A DNA stretch of 64,000 bases from Moniliella sp. 'wahieum'. Lineage: Eukaryota > Basidiomycota > Moniliellomycetes > Moniliellales > Moniliellaceae. A model generated the notes under the pieces. It saw only the letters and a program-made list of their open reading frames with translations, searched no databases and was not told the DNA's origin. The stretch's first letter is position 1; every line of letters starts with the position of its first letter. Of the stretch, positions 13,019-23,730 are shown piece after piece. The stretch is taken from NCBI GenBank assembly GCA_003971905.1, contig RSEE01000032.1, positions 248,001 to 312,000 on the forward strand, written 5' to 3'. A program made the translations under genes and the position numbers.

Positions 13019-13110
13019 ATCAGTACATTCTTTACAGGGTCCAAACATCTTGTTAACGGTTTTGGTGGTATAGTATCCTCGCGTCGCCAGTTGACCTGCA
13101 TGACCTGGGG
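13019..13110 (-). mobile_element. Second, older LINE C-terminal fragment
   Basis: The minus strand encodes ATRGYYTTKTVNKMFGPCKE, clearly homologous to TRGYYGTKTASKLFAHWKE at the end of the larger LINE. The DNA word agtatcctcgcgtcg is shared exactly by both (near 10870 and 13070). Only the last 25-30 codons remain recognisable. It lies about 60 nt beyond the 3' end of tRNA-Arg. Confidence 0.7.
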
Positions 13111-13158
13111 AAATAGATATCCTGGTTGTTACATTTAAAAACGAAAGCGGAGAATGCG

Positions 13159-13165
13159 AAAAAAA
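13159..13165 (-). terminator. Pol III terminator of tRNA-Arg
   Basis: Seven A on the plus strand give T7 on the transcribed minus strand, shortly after the tRNA 3' end. Confidence 0.8.
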
Positions 13166-13168
13166 TAA

Positions 13169-13267
13169 AGGCTGCAGCCGGGATCGAACCGACGACCTGC
13201 GGCAACTACAAGTCGTGTGTAACACGCTCGCCGAAGACCGCCACTCTGGCCACTGAGTTATGCAACC
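13169..13267 (-). tRNA. tRNA-Arg (anticodon TCG) with intron
   Basis: On the minus strand the acceptor GGTTGCA pairs with TGCAGCC (one G-U). The D arm is ACTC/GAGT. The anticodon stem GCGGT/GCCGC carries loop CTTCGG...T, giving anticodon TCG at 13232-13234. The T arm is GTCGG-TTCGATC-CCGGC. The intron after position 37 is 26 nt, the same length as in the tRNA-Val of this window. The alternative reading with a TGT anticodon gives a poor stem and was discarded. Confidence 0.85.
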
Positions 13268-13731
13268 CTTGTTGTACTGCTGGTTTAACACAAAATTATA
13301 TGTCGTTGCCAGTGAGGCCATCGCTTGTATTGCTTGTCGCGAGTGGCGTCTACGTCCCTTTCTCTGGTACCAGTAGCACCCCCATACACACTTCAACTTT
13401 CGTGATTGATGAAGCGATGCGACCCAATGTTAATTGATCGTTTGCTTCATTATCCCCAATATGACCCAGAACCCTGGAGTGAAGCCCTACACAAGATGCC
13501 ACTGGCAAGGCGCAAAAAATGCGCCCTTGCATCAATGGGAAAATGGCTCGGCAACAACGAAAGGTATTGAAGCTAGAAGCTCAAGGCAAGCCTGGAGGGC
13601 GACCTTCCTGACCAGTAAAGCGGAACCGGGAAGCTGGTGCTCTGTAGCTGTCTAATTTGAGAAAGGTTGGGTGAACAAGAGACGAGACGGGGGGGGAGGG
13701 GGTTACAGGAGTAGGGGCTAGGCATGAGCAA
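13268..13731. other. Intergenic between tRNA-Arg and ORM 3' end
   Basis: No gene or repeat stands out, apart from a G-rich stretch near 13690. Confidence 0.5.
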
Positions 13732-14590
13732 TCACGTTGAGAAGGCCCGTGCCATCGCCGGTGTTGCGGGTCGCGAGTGAGTGGGAGTCGGCGGCAAGCT
13801 CTGGAGCGGCGTGGCAGAGGGCATGATCTTAAGACGAAGCCGATCCAGCACAGGGAGCTTCGGGAATACACCGACGAGTGTAGCGATAAAGTTGATCGAG
13901 AAGGTCCAGGGGTTGTAGTGAGTGTAGTGGGTCGCGACAAGGAAGCTGTGCAGATGGTGGGTTAGCGACTCTTGCTTCATATTTGAGAGAGAAAGCACGT
14001 ACAGCATAATCGGGAGGGAGGTGAGCCACTTTTTTGTTGGCGTGAAGTGGGCACCATCATCAATCTGTTCCCACAGTGTCAGGCCGTCGTAAGCCCCCGC
14101 ATTGGACTCAAAGGGGGTGCCAGTGACATAGTGGAACATGATATAGGAAATCTGGGTGAAATAAGTCAGTTTCTGACCTGAACATCCTGGCGCGAGAATA
14201 CGCACCACTGCGTAGCCGACGCAAACGAGCGTCCAGCTCAGGTCCGACGTCATGCCCGGAAGCACGTCAAGCAGGATCTTGGAAAAGATGATAAGGACAA
14301 CGTGGATGACCCAAGCACCTACAAGTTTGTCAGAACTGGTTGCATCTCCGACTCCAGGTATGTGGATGTGGCGTGTGCCGCAGGGGGATGCGGGGTAAGG
14401 GCGTACCTTTGTAGTTAACCCAGTCTGCATTGGCATTGAAGCCGGCATTCTGGTCGAGCAGCTGCTCGGGCGTCTCGTCAACCTTGGTTACGGTTACTAG
14501 CGACGCACGGCGGTCTACTCCAGAGGGAGAGCGCTGAGTGAGGGTAGCATCGGTAACTTCGATGCGCGGGAGTGGAGGGGACGGGGCCAT
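13732..14590 (-). CDS. ORM1: ORM/ORMDL sphingolipid homeostasis protein
   Basis: This ER membrane protein inhibits serine palmitoyltransferase and so sets sphingolipid synthesis. Four exons, 14590-14407, 14318-14206, 14151-14003 and 13945-13732, join without any frame error to 660 nt (219 residues), the family size. Landmarks are NADWVNYK-GAWVIHVVLIIF, LDVLPGMTSDLSWTLV, VTGTPFESNAGAYDGLTLWE, QIDDGAHFTPTKKWL and THYTHYNPWTFSINF, with the expected membrane helices. The N-terminal tail (MAPSPPLPRIEVTD...) is Ser/Thr-rich, where yeast Orm proteins are phosphorylated. The C-tail is short and Ser/Pro-rich. Introns are 14319-14406, 14152-14205 and 13946-14002. It is one of the few genes here free of indels. 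Confidence 0.97.
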
Positions 14591-15566
14591 GGCGGTGGTG
14601 GGGGAAGAGGATGAAGTGGGACACATCCGCCGCTGGCTACCTGCGCACGTTGGGGCCTAGCGTCCAACGCTAGGCGAATAACCGCCCTACTTGCCCCATG
14701 GGAGCCGGCTGCACAGGGTCAGTGCCGCCTGCGCGCGCCGCCCCATCAGTAGGGTTTGGTTCTGAAATGTACAAGCCACAGGTATCCAGCTGGTACGACC
14801 CAGCACCCAGCAGCCAGCAAGCCGGCCCCCCAGGGCTTTTCCTTCAGCTGCTTCGGCTCGTGTGCAGATGTCAATGTGTTGAAGCACAACCCCACTCCCC
14901 CTCGCATATGGGCAAGCTGGCTTGGACCACGGCATGGTTGGCAGCCCGTCCATGTCATCTGCATCTCCTAGTCAGTGCAGGCAGTGGTCTACAACCCTAA
15001 CCGATACTTCCATCATGGTCTCATCGAAGCAACTCTGGAGCTCTTGCACGAGCCACCCTTCTTGCGCCACGAACGCTGGCTGCAAGCAATGCATCAGTCA
15101 TTCTGAGAGCTAGCCCTAAGGCCTAAGGCTTAACCATCCTACAGTCATGTTTGGGGTCAACTGATTCACCATCCCGGAAGATGGAGGAATATCAGCCCTC
15201 CTCGACTGAAGTGCCGTTTCAGGCCTTCAGCCGTCTTCACTACTGTTGCCCTCCAAGAGCACAGACCCTGCTTATAACGCGCAACTACGTCAAGCGCATT
15301 TGGTTGTATAATGCATGATGCAGGATCGCGTGACCAGCAACCTAGAACATACATATCTGTTTTGGTGTGCACGTATCCCGCGGGAAGGAACGCGCGCTGC
15401 GGCCTCTTCTCTCGCTAGGTCCAGCTTGAGAGAAGCAACACTGCATCAGTTGTTCAGGACAGGCCCCGGGAATACAAATCCTCGGGAGAAGGATTGAAAG
15501 GTGGATGGGGAGCAGACGTTGCTGCTCCCATGGACCCGCTCCAACAACAGTAGGAAGAAGAGCTGT
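14591..15566. other. Intergenic upstream of ORM
   Basis: No supported gene. The small inverted word ccctaaggcctaaggc is found near 15113. Short open frames have no recognisable content. Confidence 0.5.
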
Positions 15567-15958
15567 TTAGTTCTCCTCCGAGCGAACCCGGGCGTTGGCG
15601 TTGGTCACCTTGACGCCGAGAGCCTTGGCCTGCTCAAGGATCAGTACGCGCTTCTTGGAAGAAACGTTGTGAGCAATCTCGGCAGCGTAAGTCGTGTTGT
15701 GCATGAGCAGCAGGCTCACGTCCTGAGGGTTGGACACGACGAAGCGACGGAAGCCGTTGGGCATCAGGTAGCGCGTCTTCTTGTTCGAGCCGTACCCAAT
15801 CTTAGGCATCTTGGTGACGTCGCGGAAACGGCGACGAACGACCGAGTCAATACCCTTGGGCTTGCGCCACGAGGTCGCGAGACGCTTGTAGCGGTCCGCA
15901 TGGTGGCGGTAAACTTCTTGGTCCGCTTTTTGACGATGGGGATGGTGGTGGCCGCCAT
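15567..15958 (-). CDS. RPL32: 60S ribosomal protein L32 (eL32)
   Basis: This is a structural protein of the large ribosomal subunit. The start [16 protein letters not shown] is followed, after one missing base near 15905, by the conserved [20 protein letters not shown]. Next come [58 protein letters not shown] and [20 protein letters not shown]. Length (392 nt plus one base) gives 130 residues, exactly the family size. It is head to head with the uL13 gene about 450 bp away. Confidence 0.97.
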
Positions 15959-16408
15959 TTTTGACTGCAGAAGAGTGTCAGTTCTCGGCCTTTTACCGTC
16001 TACACAGAGAGACCAAACGACGCTGGCGAGAACAGGGTAAGTGCTCTGAGATGCGACAACTCACCTCTTGTTGCGTCGGTCGGGCTGGTGGTGACAAGCC
16101 TCGACCTGCCGAAGCCAACCCGGATGAGCCCTTGTGGTCAAGGGGAACGATCGTTCTGGCTGCCGCAGCTGTCGCAAGGGGGCAGTGTGCAGAAAATGTT
16201 TAAATTGATCAATACTGCTCCAGTGCGTAGGCCGCAGGCTCATCTTCCCCAACCCTACCACGCGCAACCCTATCTCCTGCAAGGCCGCTTGCATTGGGCG
16301 CATCCAGCGAGACGCCCATCTTCACACACTGGGTAGTCAAGGCGAAGGTGAGTTTGGTCGGCATCGACGTTGACCGCGGTGTAGATTGCTGACCGTGGCG
16401 CAGGAACC
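15959..16408. promoter_or_regulatory. Shared divergent promoter of two ribosomal protein genes
   Basis: A 450-bp region serves RPL32 (-) and RPL16 (+). A GTAAGT donor near 16037 and CAG just before the RPL16 start (16402) could mark a 5'-leader intron on the plus side, common in ribosomal protein genes. Confidence 0.6.
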
Positions 16409-17022
16409 ATGTCATCCATGCCTGCTTCACCCGTCGTGATTGACGGAAAGGGCCACCTGCTCGGCCGTTTGGCTTCGGTTGTGGCCAAGCAGGCCCTTTC
16501 GGGCCAGGCTGTGTGGTTGTCCGCTCGGAACTCATCAACGTGTCGGGCAGCTTCTTCCGCAACAAGTTGAAGTACCATGCTTACCTTCACAAGACTCACT
16601 GCTACAACCCCTCTAAGGGCGGGCCTTGGCACGAGCGTGCGCCTTCGCGCATCCTCCACAAGGCCATCCGTGGCATGATTCCCCACAAGACTGCTCGTGG
16701 CAAGGCGGCTTTGGCCAAGATCACTCTTCTGGAGGGTGTTCCCTCGCCTTACGACGCCAAGAAGAAGGTTGTCGTCCCGGCTGCCCTCCGTGTGCTCCGC
16801 CTTAAGCCCGGCCGCAATTATGCTACCCTTAAGCGCATCTCTTCCGAGTTTGGCTGGAAGTATGAGGGTGTCGTGGCGAAGCTGGAGGAGAAGCGTCTTG
16901 TGCGCGCAGCTGCCTACCAGGAGCGCAAGGTGGCTGCCCTCAAGAAGAAGCAAGCTGCTCTTGCTGGCGCTACCGGTGCGCTTGCTGAGGTCAACCAGAA
17001 GTTGGCTGTGTATGGTTTCTAA
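16409..17022 (+). CDS. RPL16: 60S ribosomal protein uL13 (L13a/L16)
   Basis: This is a large-subunit protein near the exit tunnel. The start [20 protein letters not shown] is followed by [13 protein letters not shown]. One base is missing near 16512; then come [78 protein letters not shown]-type [20 protein letters not shown], and a basic helical C-terminus ending LAVYGF. The length of about 204 residues matches fungal orthologues (about 199-203). Strong codon bias toward C/G endings fits a highly expressed gene. Confidence 0.98.
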
Positions 17023-17666
17023 ATCAGCCCTCGCGTTCGCTCTCGTGGTGGGCCCGCCCCCAACTCTTACGCTGCCCTTTTCAAAGGCGGATCTCTCTGG
17101 CGCGGCCCTGCCGTGCGTGACTTGCTGGGATTATTCCCTTCATATGGATCGTTTGGTCTCTCCTTCCATGTACTCCAATGCACCACACCTAATCTCGACT
17201 CGACGAGGTGCGCACTGCACCGAAAAAAATACACCGAGAAGCACTCTGGAAAAGAGATGTTCATACCGCCACGCTTGCACGACGTTTGCAGTATTAGTTT
17301 TGGTGATGCATAATGGAAAGCGATGAGATCGCCCAAGGTTTCCATGTTGGGCGTTCCCGACGAAAGCACGAAGCGCGGGCCAGCTTGTAGGTGCGCCGTG
17401 CACACATGCGGAATGTGACGACCAACGAAGGACTGCAGTTGACTGGCAACGATTAACACTAAGGCTTAGCGCTTAGCCTAAGCGATTATCAATGAAGAAG
17501 GCGACCACCTGCATCATCGATGAGATCATCCTTCATTGAGCATTGTGGGTTTGACTGCAGTTGAACGTAGCAATGCCGTAAGCGAGCTAGCTAGTGACTC
17601 TCAGCAGGTCTCACTCCTACAGCCCACCTTGCTATCGATAATCCTTCCTCCCCACCCCCCACCCCC
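17023..17666. other. Intergenic between RPL16 and MBL hydrolase
   Basis: It contains a small inverted word (aaggcttagcgcttagcctaagc, 17461-17483) and a CATCATCGATGAGATCATC stretch near 17512. No gene is visible. Confidence 0.5.
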
Positions 17667-19427
17667 ATGTCCCCCCTAGACATCGACCTGGCTGCTGTCG
17701 GGCTGAATGATGCCCCGGAAGTAACGTACCTTACTCCTCCGGGCCCCTCCTTACTCGCCCTCCCCCCACTGTTGCCCAGGAGGTGGGGAAGCTCGAAGAG
17801 CTCCCGCCAGTCAAAAGTACTTGGCTCGACAAGTTCATCTTCCTTGGCACGGGCACATCGGGCCAAGTGCCGGCTATCCAATGCCTCACCCACGCTTTTG
17901 AGCCTGAGGACGGGCAGGTGCGCAAGTACAAACCTTGCGCTTCGTGCCACGATGTGATGATCAACGGCAACATGAGCCGCAACCGTCGCACTTGCACTGC
18001 GGCCGTGATTGTGGGCGGTGCTAAGCATGGTGAAGGTGTTGGGCGGAGGTCTGACCAAACAACCATCTTAATTGACTGTGGGCCCACCTTTTACGAGGCT
18101 GCCTTCAAGGCTTGGGCAGCTCATGATCTGCGCGCCATTGACGCTGTCTTGCTCACTCATGGGCATGCTGATGCCGTGTTGGGCTTGGATCATCTGCGCG
18201 CCTGGACAATTGGGAGGGCGGTGCAGAGCCACGTGGATGTCTACCTTTCCAAGGCCACTTTCGATGTGGTGAGCAATATGTTCCCCTATCTTGCCGACCC
18301 GAGCAAAGCCACAGGCGGTGGAGGTGTGGGGCAACTGCGCTGGCACATTATCGACCCGCAGCAGCCCTCCTTTACCATCTCCCCTGATGGCAAGAGCCCT
18401 GTGGAGGTGGTCCCCCTTCCGGTTTCGCATGGCCTCACTCCGGACGGGGGCGCATTTGAGTTTGTTGGATGGCGCGTGGGGGAACTGAGTTATGTGTCGG
18501 ACTGTGTACGTCTTCTCTCGCTCGACAACTTCCGAGTAATGTTTTTCTGGTCCATCCAGCTGACATCTGAGTTTTGGAAAGAACGAGATCCCACCTTCAA
18601 CGGTTGCTCGAATGCAAGGGTCGGAGGTTGTCGTGATTGATGCGCTCAAGTGGAGCCGGCATTTGTCGCATTACTCAATTGATCAGGCAGTCCAGTTCAG
18701 CCTCCAACTGGCCAACCCCCCACCACCTCTTTCTACCCCAACCCCCATTGAGGAAACGCAGCCGGCTCTTGATAAGGAGCCACATCCTCAAGGCGTATTG
18801 CGCCGCCTGAGCCGCACTTTGGGTTATCATTCCACCGAGAGCACATCCGATGCTCCCGTTGTGGCTAAGCCAGCCGAGGCCGTCGACGCCAACGTTGGAC
18901 TAACTCTTGGTCTGGACCCCACCAACCCGCTAAAATTGGTCCTCATGACAGATATGACCCATCACGTCGAGCACTGGGCTCTAACCAAGCAACTGAACCA
19001 ATGGGAAGGAGACATGCGTTTGATTGCCCAGGTGGCCCAAGCGCAAGTGGATCGCGTCGAGCGCGAACAAGGGTCCGAAGCCGCTGCCGCTCTGCGACAG
19101 AGCATGCTCCGGGCATGCCCCGATGTGGGTAGCGGGTGGGCAATCCCTCCTGTCGCACGCGGCCCATACAGCAAGATGGTGCCCCAGCAGCGGACACCAC
19201 AAGCCACCAAGGGTGCGTGCTGGTGGCATCCCTACTGGAAAGAGAACGAATCGGAAGGGACAGGTCGACTGCAGACCAAGCTGGTGAACAGTACCGTGCG
19301 CGAGCAAGTGGAGCAATTGGTGAAGCAGGCTCAGACTGAGACGACGGCCCACAGCAGCACCTCGCCAGGCTTCCATGTCCCAGCATTCCGTGTGGGGTAT
19401 GACCAGCAAGTCATTACCTTCCAGTAA
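17667..19427 (+). CDS. MBL-fold metal-dependent hydrolase (PhnP/C777.06c type)
   Basis: This is a metallo-beta-lactamase-fold enzyme of unknown substrate. After MSPLDIDLAAVGLN and one frame change near 17775 comes DKFIFLGTGTSGQVPAIQC, then TILIDCGPTFYEAAFKAW and the metal motif LLTHGHADAVLGLDHLRAW. The HxHxDA form, not HxHxDH, is what I recall for the plant and S. pombe C777.06c branch. Further on are VVPLPVSHG and LSYVSDC. An intron at 18506-18559 (GTACGT...CCAG) precedes the second half, which regains frame at GSEVVVIDALKWSRHLSHYS. A C-terminal extension of roughly 230 residues with Ser/Pro-rich and Gln/Glu-rich segments is long for the family. LVLMTDMTHHVEHWA in it may complete the fold. 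Two indels lie just after the intron. Confidence 0.83.
18506..18559 (+). other. Intron in MBL hydrolase gene
   Basis: GTACGTC...ATCCAG, 54 nt, between VSDC and LTSEF. Confidence 0.7.
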
Positions 19428-19785
19428 CAGTGTGGGCATGGATCACTTTTGTTTTGACCCTCTAACCATCTTGTTTGCATTCTTAGGCTAAAATAGACTC
19501 CATAGATAGGATTAGGGAGGGTCATGTTGTTCAAGCAAGCTAGACTGGCCCCAGTGACGAAACGCACATCCATTAAAAGTACATGTCCCAGCTAACTGCT
19601 CAAACCACATAATGCTGCTACTTCTGTACGGGTGGCAGTATACGCTTATCCAAGCACAAGTCATAAAGCATCACATTTCCCCCTTGGTTTCTTCATCGGC
19701 TTAGTACACAGCGATGGTGGGGCGTGTAGAAACGTTGTACGGGCATATCTGTAGAAACAAGAAACCCAGCCAGGGCACAAAAGAT
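19428..19785. other. Intergenic, convergent 3' ends
   Basis: This is the 3' flank shared by the MBL hydrolase (+) and alcohol dehydrogenase A (-). It is less GC-rich than the genes. No feature is seen. Confidence 0.5.
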
Positions 19786-20953
19786 TTACTTGTCCACATC
19801 AAGCACGATGCGACCAGCCAGCTTGCCTTCGTGCATCTCCTTGTATACTTCGTTGAGCTGAGAAAGACCACGCATGTGGTAAATGACCTTGACCTTGCCC
19901 CGCTCGGCGAGGCGAAGGGCTTCGATGGCGTCCTGGCGGTTGCCTACAATGGAACCAACGATGCGTTTGGCAGTGACGGTGGTGTCGAAGACATCAGCTT
20001 TGATAAAGGTGCCCGGAGGCATGCCGACAGCCACGAGGGTGCCGCGCGGACGGATGTAGGCGAGACCTTGGCTGTAAGCCGCTTCGGCCGCCGCGGCCAC
20101 AACGGCCGCATGAGCACCCAGACCGCCAGTCAAGGCCTTGATGTCGCTCACAGTGTCCTTGGATTCTTTGAAGTCGAGCCAGGCATCCGCACCCATTTGC
20201 TTCACCAGCGCCTTCTTTTCGGCGCCAGTGTCGATGCCAATCACACGGTATCCCATCGCCACAGCAAACTGTACGCCCAAATGGCCCAGACCACCACCGG
20301 CACCAGGGATGACAACCCAGTCGCCAACGTTCAGGTTGGCCTCCTTGAGCGCACGGTAAATCGTCACACCGGCGCACAAGATCGGGGCGGCATCAACCAG
20401 CGGCAGGTCGTCAGGGATGGGCGTGACGTATTTGGCAGGGGCCACGACGTATTGCTGGAAGGTACCATCAACGTGGTACCCCGAGTTCTGGAGATGGACA
20501 CAGTTGGGCTCAAAGCCCAGGCGACAGTACTCGCAGTTGAGGCAGGCGGATGCGACCCATTTAATGCCCACACGTTCGCCCTTGGACACCCATTCATCCG
20601 AACCGGTGCCAAGCTTGACCACCACACCAGCACCCTCGTGTCCTCCCAAAGCGGTTCCCCCGTCGATTCAAGCTTGGTGGGGAGAGGCCAGTCGCCCAGG
20701 AGAGCGTGCAGATCGCTGTCTACATGTCAGTTGTCCTGTTTAAACCATGCACAACAGCGGGTGTGGTGAAGAGGAGGGCAACATACGTGTGACAGACACC
20801 GGTGTAGGTGATGCGGACGAGGACTTCGCCAGGCTTGAGCTCAACCTTGTTGGGGTCGTACTTGACAAACTTGATCGGGCCACCGATCTTGTCAAAGATG
20901 GCTTTGACGGCTGTGTTGGGCACGTCCAGTTGCTGTTCACGGACGTCGGTCAT
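19786..20953 (-). CDS. ADH1: Zinc alcohol dehydrogenase, copy A
   Basis: A cytosolic NAD-linked medium-chain dehydrogenase that interconverts ethanol and acetaldehyde. Exon 1 (20953-20787) encodes MTDVREQQLDVPNTAVKAIF to GVCHT. Exon 2 (20715-19786) continues DLHALLGDWPLPTKLESTGE. Catalytic zinc ligands are visible in GVCHTDLH, GGHEGAG and ILCAGVT; the structural zinc site is CLNCEYCRLGFEPNC. The Rossmann motif is GAGGGLGHLGVQ, and the end is GRIVLDVDK. One or two bases are missing near GEPL-VGGHE (about 20660). It is paralogous to copy B, which is transcribed away from it 2.8 kb to the right, and both have the same intron site. A TATA word lies about 85 bp upstream of the start. Confidence 0.97.
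20716..20786 (-). other. Intron in alcohol dehydrogenase A
   Basis: GTATGTTGC...GACAG, 71 nt, splits the Thr codon of GVCHT-DLHA, the same site as in copy B. Confidence 0.88.
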
Positions 20954-21034
20954 GATGTGCAATAAAGAGGAGGTAAAAGGTGGGAGAGATGGAGCTGATG
21001 GTGGATCGTCGTGAGGGGAAGGCGTGTGTAGGGC

Positions 21035-21042
21035 TATTTATA
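21035..21042 (-). promoter_or_regulatory. TATA box of alcohol dehydrogenase A
   Basis: TATAAATA on the minus strand lies 82-89 bp before the ATG at 20953. Confidence 0.55.
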
Positions 21043-23635
21043 TTCGTATCAAGGGGAGAAAGGCGTATCTGACGAGAGGCGTGCACGGATTCTGATGCCA
21101 GGCATAGGTACAGGGGGGAGCTATAGCCATTGGATCGCACTTCCTTTGCTGGTTTGTGCGCACGACACCAGCAGCGCAGCGACAGCTGCTGCTGTTCGGG
21201 TTCTCAGCGCTCTCAGCATATGCACGAAACCACAGGAACAGACTTAGGAACTGCTGAGCCAAAGCTCTCAGCTGCTGAGGAAAAAATCATCATGCCACAT
21301 GCACCTCAGGTCGCGCAAGACATAGTCATAGGAGAAGGCTCGTACACGACGCCACTGGTACATCAAGGGAAGCAAAACGTAACACCAACACGGATGTATC
21401 AGTTTGCTGCAGACATCCGTGCCCCATGACGATGAAGAAGCTGGTGGGCTGGCTGTGGCTTATATCAATGACAGAAGTGACTGTGTAGTGTATACAACCA
21501 GATTACAATCGACATCCGGATACAGGCGGAGGGAAACGCCGTGCTGAGAGAGCGCACTGACCAGACTTTTAGCCAGAGCCATCAGCCTGTTGTCAGCTGT
21601 CAGCGCTCAGCGCATGAGTGCATGTGAGCACTCAAATGCTTGGACCTAGCTGAGTGGGTCGACAACGCTCTGACCCCAGAAAATGGATCTAGAAGGATGA
21701 GATGGTGGAATGGGCAGTCATTGACTTTCGAGTAAATGAAGACGGCGGAATCAAAACGAAAATCCTCCACACCAGGACTACTTGGAAGCCAAAAGAAGCT
21801 GAGGTAAAGAAAGACTTAGAAGCAGGCAGCATCACCTTCTCATAACTCTCCGTGGTGCTTGGTGGCATTTTACAGAGGGGATCACTCAGGACAGAGTGGG
21901 TATAGACGTGGTGGAGGTGTCATTGGTTATGGAAATGGACGGATAGCCCCAACAAGGGGGGGGTGCGGAACTGAGGCGGAACGGAGCCGCCTGGTGCAAG
22001 GCTATTACTGACGACCCACGCGTGTGTGCAGCTCAGTACTTACAGCTTGTAATCGTCAACTTGGGTTCAACTGAGTACTGAAGGAACGTTCAACGTCGAA
22101 GTTCAAGCTTCATCGGTCAACGTTCTGCGGGGATGCAGACGCAGACAGAAGGTGAAGACAGATGGGTGGAGGGAGGGAAGAAAGGAGTGAACCCATCTGA
22201 CAGGTACGACCTCGGGGCGGAACTAGCCCGGAATAGTTTGACGTAACGTTCAAACGTTCAGCACCAGGCACCTCAACATTTCAACTGAGGCCAGCCAATC
22301 AGCACGTGCGTCAGAAGAGGAGAGGATGGATGATGCATGATGATCGATGACGATTGCTGTCGCAACGCGCCGAGCTGAGGCGCAGCAGCGCAGCTCAGAG
22401 GCTCAGATCCCAGAGCTCAGAGAGAGCTCAGAACCGCGGCTCAGGGCTGGATGCGTCGCTTGTTGCACTAACGCCGCACCGGTGCAGAGGCAGTCTGCCC
22501 CCGCCGGGACCCCGCAAGTGTCCGCAGCTGTGCTAGCATTATGACACGGCAGATGGCCCTCTAGCCGCGGCGCCCTGGCCTGGCACGCCCTGGCTGACGT
22601 GGGCTAGGAGTGACTGGACCAGCTCTCCTGTGTCTGGTCGCTGGTCGCTAGCCGGCGTGTGGGGCCTGTTGCTGCCTCCACTGCCCTTGTGCCCCTGGCG
22701 CCCACCCAGCGCAGCTCGTCCGGATCAACTGTCGCGCTGCCCCGTGGGCCTTACATGTTACACAGGGTACCGCTCGTTGGGCCACCCCGGGGCCGCGGAT
22801 CCCACCGTTTTTGGGCGTCTCCCTTTGTCCCCAAGGATTAGAATGAGCCTCTCTCCACCCCGCGTGGGATCCGACGGCAATTCGGCTCTACACAGCGTGT
22901 CGTACCCCGCACGCATTGTTACGCAGCCTCGGTAACTGCGTGGGGTTCCGGCGGCACCAGCCCCTCCACCACACAACCACAGAATGCTTGAAGCCGGTGG
23001 GATGGGGGTGCAATCGGCATAATGGGAATGATCAATTCGATCAATGTTAATGACCACCCAAGGCCCAGCAGCGTTCGCGGCACACCCAACCGCCCCGCGC
23101 CCGCCGCAAGCCCCCGCTCCGGCGTAGGGGGTGTGTGCGCATAGCATACAAGACTGTCGTCGTGCCTTCTTCTCCAAGTAGGGGGCGCTGCATGGATCTG
23201 TCCCATCCACTGCCGATAAGTGGGTGGCCTCCACTTGGCGAGGGATCAAGCTCAAGGTGGCCCAGTGCCCAATTCGAACAGCACAGTCTCGGGCTGTACC
23301 AGCTGTACCTGACCTGAACGTTCAACCGAACGTACGTTATTGATCGTTGAGTACGAAAACGTGTTCCAAAAGCCACAGCCTCTGGTGCCTCGGAGACTGG
23401 GCCTGCGCCTTCTACCCTGTTTCTTGTTGCCATCTAATGGCACGCTGCGGTTAACTGGCTGGTCCGGCTGAACCCTGGGAGCATGATGCAGGTTATATGA
23501 CCTGATGACTGGCCCAGAGAGAGCGTCGGGTAGCACGGGCCCAGCCATGGGGAGATTGCTATCGCCGAAAGGGGTTCGCTCTCTCCCCACACAGTCGTAG
23601 GCTTAGGGCGTGCGCCTGTGGCGTAGGCCCCTGGG

Positions 23636-23642
23636 TATAAAA
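23636..23642 (+). promoter_or_regulatory. TATA box of alcohol dehydrogenase B
   Basis: TATAAAA lies 89-95 bp before the ATG and is followed by a pyrimidine-rich leader (23670-23730) ending CCACCATG. This is the classic layout of a strong fungal promoter. Confidence 0.65.
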
Positions 23643-23730
23643 GCGGCCGAAAGATGTCGTTCGACTTGCTCCCATCATCCCCACCACCCCCTCCACCCCC
23701 ACCACTACTACTTTCATCTTCCCTACCACC

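Larger units (their letters stand above)
20954..23730. repeat. 2.8-kb spacer between ADH genes, repeat-rich
   Basis: CTCAG/CTGAG words cluster at about 21195-21290, 21545-21660 and 22370-22450. AACGTTCAA-type words lie at about 22085-22135, 22240-22265 and 23315-23340. TGATCGATGA occurs at 22341-22350. No convincing gene is present; open frames near 22630-23255 have no domain. It must hold the promoters of both ADH genes. Confidence 0.6.

Noticed and set aside
10808-13110. LTR retrotransposon or virus-like element
   Set aside because: The polymerase is of the non-LTR type. There are no terminal repeats, protease, integrase or capsid-like sequence.
13169-13267. Reading the minus-strand tRNA as tRNA-Thr (TGT)
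   Set aside because: That anticodon arm gives only a weak four-pair stem and leaves the D region too long; the Arg(TCG) fold with a 26-nt intron is complete.
19714-20769. 351-codon plus-strand open frame
   Set aside because: It lies antisense to alcohol dehydrogenase A, whose protein is unmistakable on the other strand.
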